The notes under the pieces were generated by a model. That model ran no database searches, had not been told where the DNA came from, and saw only the letters and a list, made by a program, of their open reading frames with translations. A program made the translations under genes and the position numbers. From Picosynechococcus sp. PCC 7117 (GTDB lineage: Bacteria > Cyanobacteriota > Cyanobacteriia > Cyanobacteriales > MRBY01), in NCBI RefSeq assembly GCF_001693275.1, contig NZ_CP016481.1, positions 1-41,976 of the forward strand: a DNA stretch of 41,976 nt, given 5' to 3'. Numbering within the stretch: the first letter of the stretch is position 1; every line of letters starts with the position of its first letter. Positions 1 through 6,215 of this stretch are shown here, in pieces.

Positions 1-639
1 ATGATTATTACCCTCAGTTCCCTTAAAGGCGGGAGCGGGAAATCAACCTTGGCAATCCATCTCGCCCATGCGATCGCCCTATCAAAGCGACGAGTTTTGT
101 TAGTCGATGCCGATCCCCAAGGAAGTGCCCAAGGCTGGTCAGCCGCACGAGAAGAAAAGCCGCCCTTTACTGTAATTGGGATGGCACGAAATACTTTACA
201 CCGAGATTTGCCTGACATCGCTAAAGACTATGACCATGTGGTGATTGATACGCCCCCACGGGTGAGCGCCTTAGCCCGAACGGCGATCCTTGCCGCTGAT
301 GTCGTCTTAATCCCCGTTCAGCCTAGTTCCTATGATGTATGGGCTGCATCGGAGACTGTCACCCTTATTGACGAAGCCCAGGGATTTAAACCAGAAATTA
401 AAGCCGCATTCATCATTAACCGCCGGATTCCCAACACTGTAATTGGTCGTGATGTGGAAGAAGCTTTATCTGAATATGACCTTCCCACACTACCGCAGGC
501 GATCGCCCAACGGGTAGCGTTTAGTGAGTCCTCATCTGGCCATACCGTCATGGAAATGTCTGCAACCAGTTCTGCCTCAAAAGAAGTTTTGAAATTTGCC
601 AAAGACATTTTGAAATTAATGGAGGTTAAAAAATGGTAG
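1..639 (+). CDS. parA: ParA-family plasmid partition ATPase
   Basis: A 212-residue P-loop ATPase of the small ParA type (type Ib), which lacks the N-terminal HTH of larger ParAs. The deviant Walker A KGGSGKST lies at residues 9-16, with the signature lysine K9. VLLVDADPQGSAQGW (about 33-47) and HVVIDTPPRV (about 79-88) are the A'/B motifs. ParA proteins form ATP-dependent assemblies on the nucleoid that position plasmid copies. The reading frame begins at base 1 with ATG followed by a typical ParA start, so it is not truncated; its promoter must lie outside the window or, if the molecule is circular, at the window end, where matching repeats occur. The stop overlaps the next gene by 7 nt, showing translational coupling with the presumed centromere-binding partner. 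Confidence 0.95.
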   Translation: MIITLSSLKGGSGKSTLAIHLAHAIALSKRRVLLVDADPQGSAQGWSAAREEKPPFTVIGMARNTLHRDLPDIAKDYDHVVIDTPPRVSALARTAILAADVVLIPVQPSSYDVWAASETVTLIDEAQGFKPEIKAAFIINRRIPNTVIGRDVEEALSEYDLPTLPQAIAQRVAFSESSSGHTVMEMSATSSASKEVLKFAKDILKLMEVKKW

Positions 640-944
640 CGAAGAAAAGTCGTATTGCTCGAAACCCAAAATCTAACCCAATACCTCAAGCCGCTGACGA
701 ATGGATTAACAAAGGAGGCACAGACCCAGAACTTACTACTAATGAAGCAGTTACTCCCCCGCCGTCTCAGCCCGAAGCCTCTGAAGATAAACAGCAGGGT
801 AAAAAATATCCCCATCGGATCAGTTTTGATATGGCTAGTGCTCAGTACAAACGCCTGAAATATGCCGCCTTTGACGGCGATCGCAGCATGAATGAGATCT
901 TGCGGGAAGCTGCTGAAGAATGGATGAAAGCACGTGATTACTGA
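633..944 (+). CDS. Ribbon-helix-helix-like partition partner (ParB role)
   Basis: A 103-residue basic protein that starts inside the end of parA. The N-terminal half is proline-, lysine- and glutamate-rich and looks disordered. The C-terminal half (about 58-101) has the pattern of a ribbon-helix-helix domain: a short strand (HRISFDM), then two helices including SMNEILREAAEEWM. In type Ib partition loci the small second gene encodes an RHH protein that binds centromere repeats and represses the operon. Consistent with this, GTGATTAC-type repeats start within its last codons and recur downstream and at the window end. The role is inferred from position and fold pattern; there is no recognisable similarity to HTH-type ParB. 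Confidence 0.75.
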   Translation: MVAKKSRIARNPKSNPIPQAADEWINKGGTDPELTTNEAVTPPPSQPEASEDKQQGKKYPHRISFDMASAQYKRLKYAAFDGDRSMNEILREAAEEWMKARDY

Positions 945-975
945 ATCAAGTAAACAAGTGATTACGTGAGTAAGT
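931..975 (+). repeat. Partition-site repeats, downstream cluster 1
   Basis: CACGTGATTAC (931-941) and CAAGTGATTACG (955-966) are two copies of a 9-12 bp motif, followed by GTGAGTAAG. The first copy overlaps the last codons of the RHH gene. The inverse form, GTAATCACTT or CGTAATCACG, occurs at 1220-1231 and at both 41889-41900 and 41960-41971. Repeats on both sides of a small parA/RHH operon are characteristic of a type Ib centromere/operator. Confidence 0.6.
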
Positions 976-1007
976 AGAGTTGTTTTCTTGAGGAGAACAT
1001 ATAGTTT

Positions 1008-1103
1008 ATGTCACTAGTCTTAGGAATCTGCAGCTTAGAATATCCTCATATCCAGGAGGTGCTAATACCGCTCAAACGAAGCTCTTTTAAAGATTATGCT
1101 TAA
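1008..1103 (+). CDS. Possible 31-residue small protein
   Basis: An ATG at 1008 is preceded by GAGGAG (990-995) at about 12 nt and opens 31 codons ending in TAA. The product would begin MSLVLGICSLEYPH and has no recognised domain. It sits directly after the par repeats, in the same direction as parA. Chance is a strong alternative because the reading frame is short and the spacing to the ribosome binding site is a little long. Confidence 0.18.
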   Translation: MSLVLGICSLEYPHIQEVLIPLKRSSFKDYA

Positions 1104-1201
1104 ATTTCTATGCCGTATTATGTACCTTTGTTGGAAAAATCCAACTGCGCCATCAAAGAAGACCGGCTAATAATAACTGCTTTCTAGTCTTTAAGAAAAA
1201 T

Positions 1202-1236
1202 CAAGTAGTTAAGTGAATACGTAATCACTTGCTTAC
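1202..1236 (+). repeat. Partition-site repeats, downstream cluster 2
   Basis: TTAAGTGAATACG (1209-1221) and CGTAATCACTTG (1220-1231) form an abutting, inverted arrangement of the same motif seen at 931-966 and at the window end. It is likely to be bound by the small RHH protein encoded at 633-944. Confidence 0.5.
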
Positions 1237-1916
1237 GCCTCCTCGGTCTAATCCTGCAGCTTTTTAATTGTCTGAATCTATAGCTGACATCAGATTAATG
1301 TTGAGACTCTCTAAAAGATAGGGAAAATGCGATCGCCCCTGTTTCTCTTGTTACGGCCTCAAGCTTAAATCGCCTCACATTCCTGGTTTAAGTTCAGGGG
1401 ACAGGAAATAAGGAGTCGTCCGCGCAAAGCACCGATGACGGTTATCTTTGATTATTGAAAAAGCCGCATTCTGCCGCTTTACCTGTCCCCATGGAGGTTA
1501 TTGCCTACCTTTTGCCCACTGCCCACCAAGTCTTATCCTGCTGTCCCAGACAGTTCTGTTCCCAAAGGTTACTTGCCGCCAACGTGACTGTTACTTTCTA
1601 AACCCCAATCCCCTACTGATGGGTATAGGCGGAGCAACAGGATAGAAGTGAGGATGCCGCACTATTGCGGCGTAACTACGCTTCCTTAGCCGCGAAAAGG
1701 CATTCTAGCAACACCAGTCCGCCGGAGTCCGTTAGCCCGTATTTTCTTACGTTGGCCTCCTACGTCGGCGATCTTCGGCTGTCGGGTAGATTTATACGTT
1801 GGGGCCTAAGCAAGCTACGTCCCTATCCCGGCGTTTGTGGCGTGCTTTTTATTTTTCTTGGGCGGCACGTCGCTAGTAGAGAGAGGGGTGGGTTAGAGGG
1901 GGTAGGGGCGCGCGCA
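1237..1916. other. Non-coding region with several hairpins
   Basis: No convincing gene is visible here. Visible structure: an inverted pair GGGGACAGG (about 1398) and CCTGTCCCC (about 1483) some 75 nt apart; a second pair TATCCTG/CAGGATA around 1535 and 1638; and a tight hairpin GCCGCA-CTAT-TGCGGC at 1656-1671. A HIP1 octamer lies near 1329. The paired elements would be compatible with a structured untranslated or regulatory RNA, but no known family is recognised. Confidence 0.4.
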
Positions 1917-2024
1917 GCGTGTCTTTTTGTCCTCTTGTGGGTTGTTCGGTTGTGGTCTGGCCTGGGGGCTGTTGGTTTGTTCCGTTGCCCCCTGTCGCTC
2001 GTGGGGCTTTCGCCCCTGCGGGTT
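1917..2024 (+). other. Adenine-free segment ending in a GGGG-TTTCG-CCCC type hairpin
   Basis: From about 1917 to 2024 the plus strand contains no adenine (roughly 105 nt of only G, T and C). It ends with the hairpin GGGGCTTTCGCCCC at 2003-2016, followed by TGCGGGTTTAG. This is a short version of the large A-depleted block at 21121-21791, whose units end in the same type of hairpin. It converges on the 3' end of the minus-strand SLOG gene. The frames across it lack stops only because every stop codon contains A, so no protein is called. Confidence 0.6.
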
Positions 2025-2443
2025 TAGATCAGAGTTAGCTGTCTTTGCTTTGCCCAGCTCGGTGCTTGGCTACCGTCGAGAGAGTAGATTGTCACCTTTA
2101 GCCCTTTCTTTACGGCATAGGCGATAGTTCCCCAGGTGCCGCTACCGTGACCGCTGAAGGGTTTTGTAGGGGTGCAGCTTTCCGGGCATGGTTTGTTAGG
2201 GAAGGCGATTAATACTGTGGCGTCATTTATCATCCGCTGACTTCTAGCGGCGAACTGCCATCTTTCCCGGCCTTCTACATGGTAGATGGTGAGGTCTGTT
2301 TTTCCTGCGTAGTGTTCTGCTACTAGGGCGTCTAGTCCTTTGGCATCTCCCACCCCGACCGCTGGAGGGTTTGCGGGGAGTAGGTTTAGCACTTGTTTGG
2401 TTTCTTGTGTAGTTAATTGTCTTGGGCCGCTGAATGCGAGCAT
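2024..2443 (-). CDS. SLOG/DprA-like nucleotide-binding domain protein
   Basis: A 139-residue single-domain protein with the hallmarks of the SLOG (SMF/DprA-LOG) Rossmann-like superfamily: LAFSGPRQL at 2-10, GVGDAKGLDALV at 30-41, a middle segment with DATVLIAFP (74-82), and a C-terminal phosphate-binding loop GSGTWGTIAYAVKKGL at 100-115. SLOG proteins bind nucleotides or nucleotide-derived ligands; members include DprA, LOG cytokinin enzymes and prokaryotic immunity sensors. No effector domain is fused here. It is divergent from the 2651 operon, and the intergenic region carries palindromic operators (2482-2497 and 2551-2562), so both directions are probably co-regulated. The substrate is unknown. 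Confidence 0.75.
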   Translation of the reverse strand: MLAFSGPRQLTTQETKQVLNLLPANPPAVGVGDAKGLDALVAEHYAGKTDLTIYHVEGRERWQFAARSQRMINDATVLIAFPNKPCPESCTPTKPFSGHGSGTWGTIAYAVKKGLKVTIYSLDGSQAPSWAKQRQLTLI

Positions 2444-2481
2444 AGCTTGTTCTCTCTCTTTACTAGCTACCTCTATATTTT

Positions 2482-2497
2482 ACCTTGTTAACTAGGT
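2482..2497. promoter_or_regulatory. Palindromic operator ACCTTGTTAACTAGGT
   Basis: ACCTTGTTAACTAGGT is a near-perfect 16-bp palindrome (consensus ACCTWGTTAACWAGGT). It lies about 40 nt upstream of the SLOG start on the minus strand and next to a TAAAAT box readable on that strand (about 2476-2481). Copies of the core CTTGTTAAC occur at 2551-2562 and 5799-5810, each just upstream of a gene. Confidence 0.55.
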
Positions 2498-2550
2498 ATA
2501 TTGACTGCTTTATATATTAGCTTTTCTTATGGATTGTTCGGGTATTTTTG

Positions 2551-2580
2551 CTTGTTAACAAGGTAATTTGCGGCTATAAT
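2551..2580 (+). promoter_or_regulatory. Promoter with operator over the -35 box
   Basis: TTGTTA (2552-2557) and TATAAT (2575-2580) are separated by 17 nt, an excellent sigma-70-type promoter for the 2651 gene cluster. The -35 hexamer is embedded in the perfect palindrome CTTGTTAACAAG (2551-2562), so a repressor bound there would block polymerase. Confidence 0.65.
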
Positions 2581-2650
2581 AAAAGCAGGCAAGGAGGGAA
2601 ATCCTACCTTCCCCCCAAGCCCTAACAACCACAACTAAGGACATTTAGTT

Positions 2651-2995
2651 ATGACCGCTTTAGATATTTTACGGCAGCTATCGGAGATGGCTGACCGGAC
2701 GGCCTATAACACTACGATTGGCCGCTACCAGTTCGAGTCTAGAGACGAAGAACTTCCGGCAGGGGTTCGGGTTTGCTGGAATACCCGTTATCGTTTCAGC
2801 TTTACTGCTGTCACCAATTTTCATGGGGAAATTTGCGCCGAATCAGACATGGAGTTTTCCCAGCCCCTCACCAACGCAGACATCGAGAATGAATGGCGTG
2901 ACCTTGCCTATGGTTGCAGTTATTTTGAGGCGCACAGCTTAGATATCAAGTATCCCTGCTGTGACCTGTTTCCTTCTGACTGGTTGCCGTATTAG
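2651..2995 (+). CDS. Hypothetical protein, first gene of the ArdA cluster
   Basis: A 114-residue acidic protein of unknown function. It has a mixed alpha/beta pattern with several aromatic and cysteine residues (YPCCDLFPSDWLPY at the C-terminus). No signal peptide, membrane segment or known motif is visible. It is the first gene behind the promoter at 2552-2580, with a leader of about 70 nt containing AAGGAGG-like sequence further upstream and TAAGGA before the ATG. The next gene follows 14 nt later. Its position beside ardA and a Rad52-like gene suggests an early-expressed plasmid establishment function, but that is context only. Confidence 0.7.
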   Translation: MTALDILRQLSEMADRTAYNTTIGRYQFESRDEELPAGVRVCWNTRYRFSFTAVTNFHGEICAESDMEFSQPLTNADIENEWRDLAYGCSYFEAHSLDIKYPCCDLFPSDWLPY

Positions 2996-3009
2996 GAGAG
3001 GGATTAGTG

Positions 3010-3213
3010 ATGAGAACGTTTTATCCACCGCTTTATTACTACATTCTCAAGTCTCCCTACTCAGGCACTTGTTTTGTTTCTCGCTTATCGGCCTCTTGGC
3101 TTGCGGAACAGGTGGCTGATGGGTGGCAGGTGATCGCTAGTTATCCCACCTTGCAGGAAGCGCAAGAGCACTTATTGAGCTTGCCCAAGGGACGCGGAAT
3201 CATTAGCGCCTAA
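3010..3213 (+). CDS. Small hypothetical protein
   Basis: A 67-residue protein beginning MRTFYPPLYYYIL. The ATG at 3010 is preferred because AGGAGAGG lies 7-8 nt upstream; a GTG directly before it (3007) is an alternative. The sequence (SPYSGTCFVSRLSASWLAEQVADGWQVIASYPTLQEAQEHL, read in two parts around residue 30) looks like a compact alpha/beta domain in which a helix follows an aromatic strand. No family is recognised. It is cotranscribed with the 2651 gene and followed by a GC-rich dispersed repeat. Confidence 0.6.
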   Translation: MRTFYPPLYYYILKSPYSGTCFVSRLSASWLAEQVADGWQVIASYPTLQEAQEHLLSLPKGRGIISA

Positions 3214-3221
3214 CTCTACTG

Positions 3222-3250
3222 CCTAGCTCTCCTTTGGAGGGTTGGGAGGG
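3222..3250 (+). repeat. Dispersed repeat, CCTTTGGAGGGTTGGGAGGG type
   Basis: CTAGCTCTCCTTTGGAGGG followed by TTGGGAGGG matches the element at 3856-3888 (CTAGCCCTCCTTGGGGAGGG then TTGGGAGGGG). Both sit in short intergenic gaps. The self-complementary CTCC/GGAG part can fold. Such short intergenic repeats are common in cyanobacterial genomes. Confidence 0.55.
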
Positions 3251-3290
3251 TTTCCCCCACCTTGTTTAATCTTTTCAGGAATTAAAAATC

Positions 3291-3842
3291 ATGCTTACTT
3301 TAACCGATACCCCTCGGATCTATGTGGCTTGCCTTGCGGCCTACAACAACGGCTTTTTACATGGTGCATGGATTGATGCAGACCAAGATGCCGAAGACAT
3401 CCGCAAAGAAGTGCGAGAAATGCTCAAGACTTTCCCAGCCTGGAAGCTTAGCGACATTTGCGAGGAATGGGCGATCCATGATTATGACAATTTCGGAAAT
3501 ATCCACCTTAGCGAGTGGGAAGACTTCGAGACTGTATCAGCCCTAGCCCAGGCGATCGCCAACCATGGCCCTGCCTTTGCTGCTTTTTATGGCACTGCTC
3601 GATATGGTGATGTTGCCTCAACAGTTGAAGCTTTCGAGGATGCTTATCAGGGTATTTACGACGACAAAGAAGACTTTGTTTATTCCCAGCTTGAAGACCT
3701 TGGCACCCTTGACGCCTGGGAGAAAGCCGGAATGATGACCTGCTACATCGACTTTGCGGCGATCGCCCGTGATTGGTTTATTACTGACTACTTTGCAGAA
3801 CCAACACCCAAGCATCAAGTTTACGTTTTCGCCTACCTATAA
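3291..3842 (+). CDS. ardA: ArdA antirestriction protein
   Basis: A 183-residue very acidic protein with clear ArdA features: TPRIYVACLAAYNNGFLHGAWIDA near the N-terminus (residues about 7-30, read with its acidic continuation), then EEWAIHDYDNFG (about 59-70), a central EAFEDAYQGIYDDKEDFVY, and the C-terminal YIDFAAIARDWFITDYF. ArdA is a DNA mimic that binds type I restriction-modification enzymes and blocks cleavage of incoming plasmid DNA. Its length is close to the family norm (about 165-185). It lies in a group of small genes behind one promoter, together with a Rad52-like annealing protein, as expected for genes expressed early after plasmid entry. Confidence 0.92.
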   Translation: MLTLTDTPRIYVACLAAYNNGFLHGAWIDADQDAEDIRKEVREMLKTFPAWKLSDICEEWAIHDYDNFGNIHLSEWEDFETVSALAQAIANHGPAFAAFYGTARYGDVASTVEAFEDAYQGIYDDKEDFVYSQLEDLGTLDAWEKAGMMTCYIDFAAIARDWFITDYFAEPTPKHQVYVFAYL

Positions 3843-3855
3843 CCATTACCCCAAA

Positions 3856-3888
3856 GCCTAGCCCTCCTTGGGGAGGGTTGGGAGGGGT
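3856..3888 (+). repeat. Dispersed repeat, second copy
   Basis: CCTAGCCCTCCTTGGGGAGG followed by GTTGGGAGGGG, homologous to 3222-3250. The inner CCTCC-TTGG-GGAGG forms a hairpin. It occupies the gap between ardA and the next gene. Confidence 0.55.
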
Positions 3889-3915
3889 CATATTCACTTC
3901 TCAGAAATCACAACG

Positions 3916-4257
3916 ATGAAATATCAAGACTGGCTTAATTTATTGACAACCCTTGAAACCGCCAACAAGCATCTGTATCCCCTGACCCTAGATATTGAAG
4001 CAACTATCGACAGCGACATTGTAAAAGTGATTTTTACAGCCTCCAACGGAAAACGCCAGACAGATTACTTCCCAGCCTGTGAAGCTGTGGCGATCACCCA
4101 AGAAGTCGCCAACGGGAATCTATTCACAATCATTTGGGACTGGATGGAGTATGGCGCACTCCCACGGGAACAAACCCAAGCACACCTGAACGAACTCCAT
4201 GCCGAAGATGAACCGAACCGCGCCTGTGATGAAGCCTATCTGATGGCTTATGAGTAA
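3916..4257 (+). CDS. Hypothetical protein downstream of ardA
   Basis: A 113-residue protein starting MKYQDWLNLLTTLETANKHL. The frame is open back to 3868, but that upstream part is translated from the dispersed repeat, so ATG 3916 is preferred. A beta-rich centre (DIVKVIFTASNGKRQTDYFP) and an acidic C-terminus (HAEDEPNRACDEAYLMAYE) are visible. No known domain is recognised. The acidic tail recalls DNA-mimic or chaperone-like plasmid proteins, but nothing proves that. Confidence 0.65.
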   Translation: MKYQDWLNLLTTLETANKHLYPLTLDIEATIDSDIVKVIFTASNGKRQTDYFPACEAVAITQEVANGNLFTIIWDWMEYGALPREQTQAHLNELHAEDEPNRACDEAYLMAYE

Positions 4258-4284
4258 CACCCATGCCCTCCTATTAATCCTTGG

Positions 4285-4298
4285 CCTGCCCTAGCAGG
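4285..4298 (+). other. Short hairpin in the intergenic gap
   Basis: CCTGC-CCTA-GCAGG is a perfect 5-bp stem flanked by CTCCT (4269-4273) and AGGAG (4301-4305), so a longer interrupted stem is possible. There is no T-tract, so it is not a classical terminator. It precedes the small 4332 gene. Confidence 0.4.
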
Positions 4299-4331
4299 TG
4301 AGGAGGAGTTAGTCAGACCCAAAAACGAACC

Positions 4332-4502
4332 ATGAACAAACCCAACGCTAAAGCCTTAGCCCAGGAACTTATCAAACTCCGCAACTACATCGAGCAGCAC
4401 TATTCCCGCACCTGGAATGTAGAACAAGCCCTTGGTAAACCTGGCACCACCCGACTCTACAAACTTTTTGAACAAGCAGAAGAAATTCTATTGGAAGACT
4501 AA
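4332..4502 (+). CDS. Small 56-residue hypothetical protein
   Basis: An ATG at 4332 opens 56 codons ending at TAA 4500-4502, only 5 nt before the Rad52-like gene. The product starts MNKPNAKALAQELIKLRNYI and ends EQAEEILLED; it is predicted to be almost entirely helical (ELIKLRNYIEQHY, RLYKLFEQAEEIL). Tight spacing to the next gene and coding-like composition support it. No function is recognised. Confidence 0.6.
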   Translation: MNKPNAKALAQELIKLRNYIEQHYSRTWNVEQALGKPGTTRLYKLFEQAEEILLED

Positions 4503-4507
4503 ATACT

Positions 4508-4936
4508 ATGACTACCACCACAACCCCTCAAACCCAGCGCCCACGTACTCCCGGCGAATGGACATTACAGCAAACCATTGAGACTTTATCCCGACCTATC
4601 CCCGATGCCCTCCTAGGCATCAAAGACCGGAATATCACTTACTTACCCTGGCACAATGCCGTGAAGATTCTGGATAAATATTGCCCTGCCTGGACTTGGG
4701 AAATTGTGAAGATGGAAACCACAGGCGATCGCCTATTTTTGACCGGACGATTAACCCTCGCCGTTGCCGAGGGACGAGTCTATCGAGAAGCCACTGGCAC
4801 CGAAACTCTCAAATTAGTCAAGCGCAGCGGAGAAGTGGTCGAGCATCCCTATGGCGATCCATCCAGTAATGCCGAGAGTATGGCTTTCCGACGAGCCTGT
4901 GCCAAGTTTGGCTTAGGACTCTACCTTTACCAATAA
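4508..4936 (+). CDS. Rad52/DdrA-like single-strand annealing protein
   Basis: A 142-residue protein with the Rad52/Rad22-DdrA superfamily pattern: a beta-sheet core (NITYLPWHNAVKILDKYCPA, WTWEIVKME, RLFLTGRLTLAVAEG, VYREATGTE) followed by the signature helix SNAESMAFRRACAKFGLGLYLY at the C-terminus (about residues 120-142, quoted with one residue dropped). These proteins bind single-stranded DNA as rings and anneal complementary strands. It ends right after the core domain, as in DdrA-like short forms. Plasmid-borne annealing proteins often help convert or repair single-stranded DNA after transfer, which fits the ardA neighbourhood. Confidence 0.82.
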   Translation: MTTTTTPQTQRPRTPGEWTLQQTIETLSRPIPDALLGIKDRNITYLPWHNAVKILDKYCPAWTWEIVKMETTGDRLFLTGRLTLAVAEGRVYREATGTETLKLVKRSGEVVEHPYGDPSSNAESMAFRRACAKFGLGLYLYQ

Positions 4937-5010
4937 CGCTCTACCAATAACGATAAAATTCGACCTAGGTAAGTCATCAAACTGCCTGTCTCCACTCACA
5001 CAGGTAAAAC

Positions 5011-5433
5011 ATGGACACACATGAGCACAAGCAACTAGCGGATATCCTATCTGGCTATTTTGAAGCCCTCGACTTCTGCACTATCGATAACCCGGACTTC
5101 TGGGAAGATACCGACATCTCCCAGGAAGACTACAAAGGATATGACTCTGCCATGAAGTTTGAAGCCACTACCCTATGCGAAAAGTTCTACAAAGATAATC
5201 ATCCCCACTTGAAAACCCTAGATATAGAGCAATTACGCCGCATTGGTAATGATCTATATTTCACAATCCAAGGCCATGGCGTTGGCTTCTGGGAAAAAGA
5301 CAGAGGCTATCCCCACGGTGATATTTTTGACGCCTGGGTAACGACCCACTTCCCCAAGGGTAGAGATACAGAATACCTCTCCGATGATGGACATCTTTGC
5401 TCAACAGCAGGTGATGCCATCGAATATTTATGA
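5011..5433 (+). CDS. Hypothetical acidic protein of plasmid/phage type
   Basis: A 140-residue acidic protein, MDTHEHKQLADILSGYFEAL at its start. The second half contains TIQGHGVGFWEKDRGY and a terminal DDGHLCSTAGDAIEYL, a pattern seen in small proteins of unknown function in phages and plasmids. A hairpin (CCTGT...ACAGG, 4985-5004) sits just before the start. The gene ends ahead of a good intrinsic terminator. The role is unknown; antirestriction- or host-takeover-type functions would fit the neighbourhood. Confidence 0.7.
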   Translation: MDTHEHKQLADILSGYFEALDFCTIDNPDFWEDTDISQEDYKGYDSAMKFEATTLCEKFYKDNHPHLKTLDIEQLRRIGNDLYFTIQGHGVGFWEKDRGYPHGDIFDAWVTTHFPKGRDTEYLSDDGHLCSTAGDAIEYL

Positions 5434-5454
5434 TCACCTTGCAAAAATCTGACT

Positions 5455-5490
5455 TGGGCACAACCTTTTGCTAAAGTGCCCAGTTTTCTC
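5455..5490 (+). terminator. Rho-independent terminator
   Basis: TGGGCAC (5455-5461) pairs with GTGCCCA (5476-5482) around a 14-nt loop and is followed by GTTTTCTCTT. It lies 22 nt after the stop of the 5011 gene and likely ends the ardA transcript, although the next gene starts only about 20 nt later. Confidence 0.65.
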
Positions 5491-5504
5491 TTGATACAAA
5501 CGAT

Positions 5505-5735
5505 ATGGACACAAAAACCGCTAAAGCCCTCGGCCACGAGTTCACTCACACCGCCCTCACTGAACTCAACCCAGACGATGACCCCACAGCATTTAAGCGG
5601 TTCATCCTTGGCCACCAAGCAACCCCCCAAATTCGTAACGCCCCACCCCCAATCAAACAGGCATTCAAAGAGGGCATTCTCGAAGTAATGCTTGAAATTG
5701 CATTGGCAGAACACCAAGACGTTTGTGGTGCATGA
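5505..5735 (+). CDS. Small hypothetical protein
   Basis: A 76-residue protein beginning MDTKTAKALGHEFTHTALTEL and ending LEIALAEHQDVCGA. It appears to be mainly helical with a proline-containing linker (NAPPPIKQAFKEG). An HEFTH string superficially resembles a metal site but lacks a metalloprotease context. It follows the terminator at 5455-5490 and precedes the RHH-like regulator gene. No family is recognised. Confidence 0.5.
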   Translation: MDTKTAKALGHEFTHTALTELNPDDDPTAFKRFILGHQATPQIRNAPPPIKQAFKEGILEVMLEIALAEHQDVCGA

Positions 5736-5789
5736 TCCCCGTATCAGCATTTAGCCCTTTTTGAGTAGGTTGCTCAGTCTGCTAAACAG

Positions 5790-5810
5790 TAGAATAAACT
5801 TGTTAACTAG
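5790..5810 (+). promoter_or_regulatory. Promoter region and operator of the RHH-like gene
   Basis: CTTGTTAACTAG (5799-5810) is the third copy of the palindromic operator found at 2482-2497 and 2551-2562. A possible -10 box TAGAAT lies at 5790-5795 immediately before it. The operator ends 10 nt before the ATG at 5821 and is followed by AGAGGAAAGG, a good ribosome binding site, so binding here would repress the gene itself. Confidence 0.5.
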
Positions 5811-5820
5811 AGGAAAGGCC

Positions 5821-6078
5821 ATGTCAAAACTAAACACTCTCCCTAAAAAATTTCAGGAAGTAGCCCGTGCAAAATATGGCGACCTCAAAAAAAATGAAGA
5901 AATGCACCCTTCTGTTTTTGGCGTCAGATTGCCCGTGGACATTGCTGAAAAACTACTGAAAGAAGATGGCAGCAAAAATACTCCCTTACTCAGGAGCATC
6001 CTCATTGAGGTTATTCGCAATCAACCAGAGCTCTTTGCGGCGATCCAAGCGAAAGTCGCAAAGCTTGAAACGAACTAA
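5821..6078 (+). CDS. Small ribbon-helix-helix-like protein, candidate repressor
   Basis: An 85-residue protein starting MSKLNTLPKKFQEVARAKYG. The frame is open from 5761, but the upstream stretch contains the operator and ribosome binding site, so ATG 5821 is chosen. The centre reads as a strand (SVFGVRLPVDIAEKLL) followed by KNTPLLRSILIEVIRNQP helices, the order expected for an Arc/MetJ-type RHH domain, with a basic-helical N-terminus. Its own promoter and the two divergent promoters at 2.5 kb share the CTTGTTAAC palindrome, so it is the best candidate for their repressor. This assignment is inference; the protein could also act in copy control of the adjacent rep gene. Confidence 0.6.
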   Translation: MSKLNTLPKKFQEVARAKYGDLKKNEEMHPSVFGVRLPVDIAEKLLKEDGSKNTPLLRSILIEVIRNQPELFAAIQAKVAKLETN

Positions 6079-6104
6079 TGAATTGCAATATTCGTCGCTA
6101 GTAG

Positions 6105-6134
6105 TTGCAAACTTACACTAGCTTTGAGTATAAA
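6105..6134 (+). promoter_or_regulatory. Promoter of the replication gene
   Basis: TTGCAA (6105-6110) and TATAAA (6129-6134) are spaced 18 nt apart. The start of the replication gene is about 80 nt downstream, leaving a leader that contains the hairpin at 6145-6182. Confidence 0.5.
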
Positions 6135-6144
6135 TATTAAAAGA

Positions 6145-6182
6145 CCCTCGTCTCTGAATGTTTCGCAGCATCGAGACAAGGG
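6145..6182 (+). promoter_or_regulatory. Leader hairpin before the replication gene
   Basis: CCCTCGTCTC (6145-6154) can pair with GAGACAAGGG (6173-6182), leaving an 18-nt loop and one internal mismatch. It lies within the predicted 5' leader of the rep mRNA, with no T-tract after it. Control of rep translation or binding of an antisense RNA would be typical uses for such a structure. Confidence 0.4.
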
Positions 6183-6215
6183 CAACAAAACTTATCTTGT
6201 TACATCGATACTAAC

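Noticed and set aside
330-815. 161-codon minus-strand frame across parA and the RHH gene
   Set aside because: It lies antisense to two well-supported genes and its translation shows no domain; it is a shadow frame.
1448-2127. Plus-strand frames of 65-120 codons between the par locus and the SLOG gene
   Set aside because: They run through hairpins and the A-free segment, lack ribosome binding sites and have no protein-like features.
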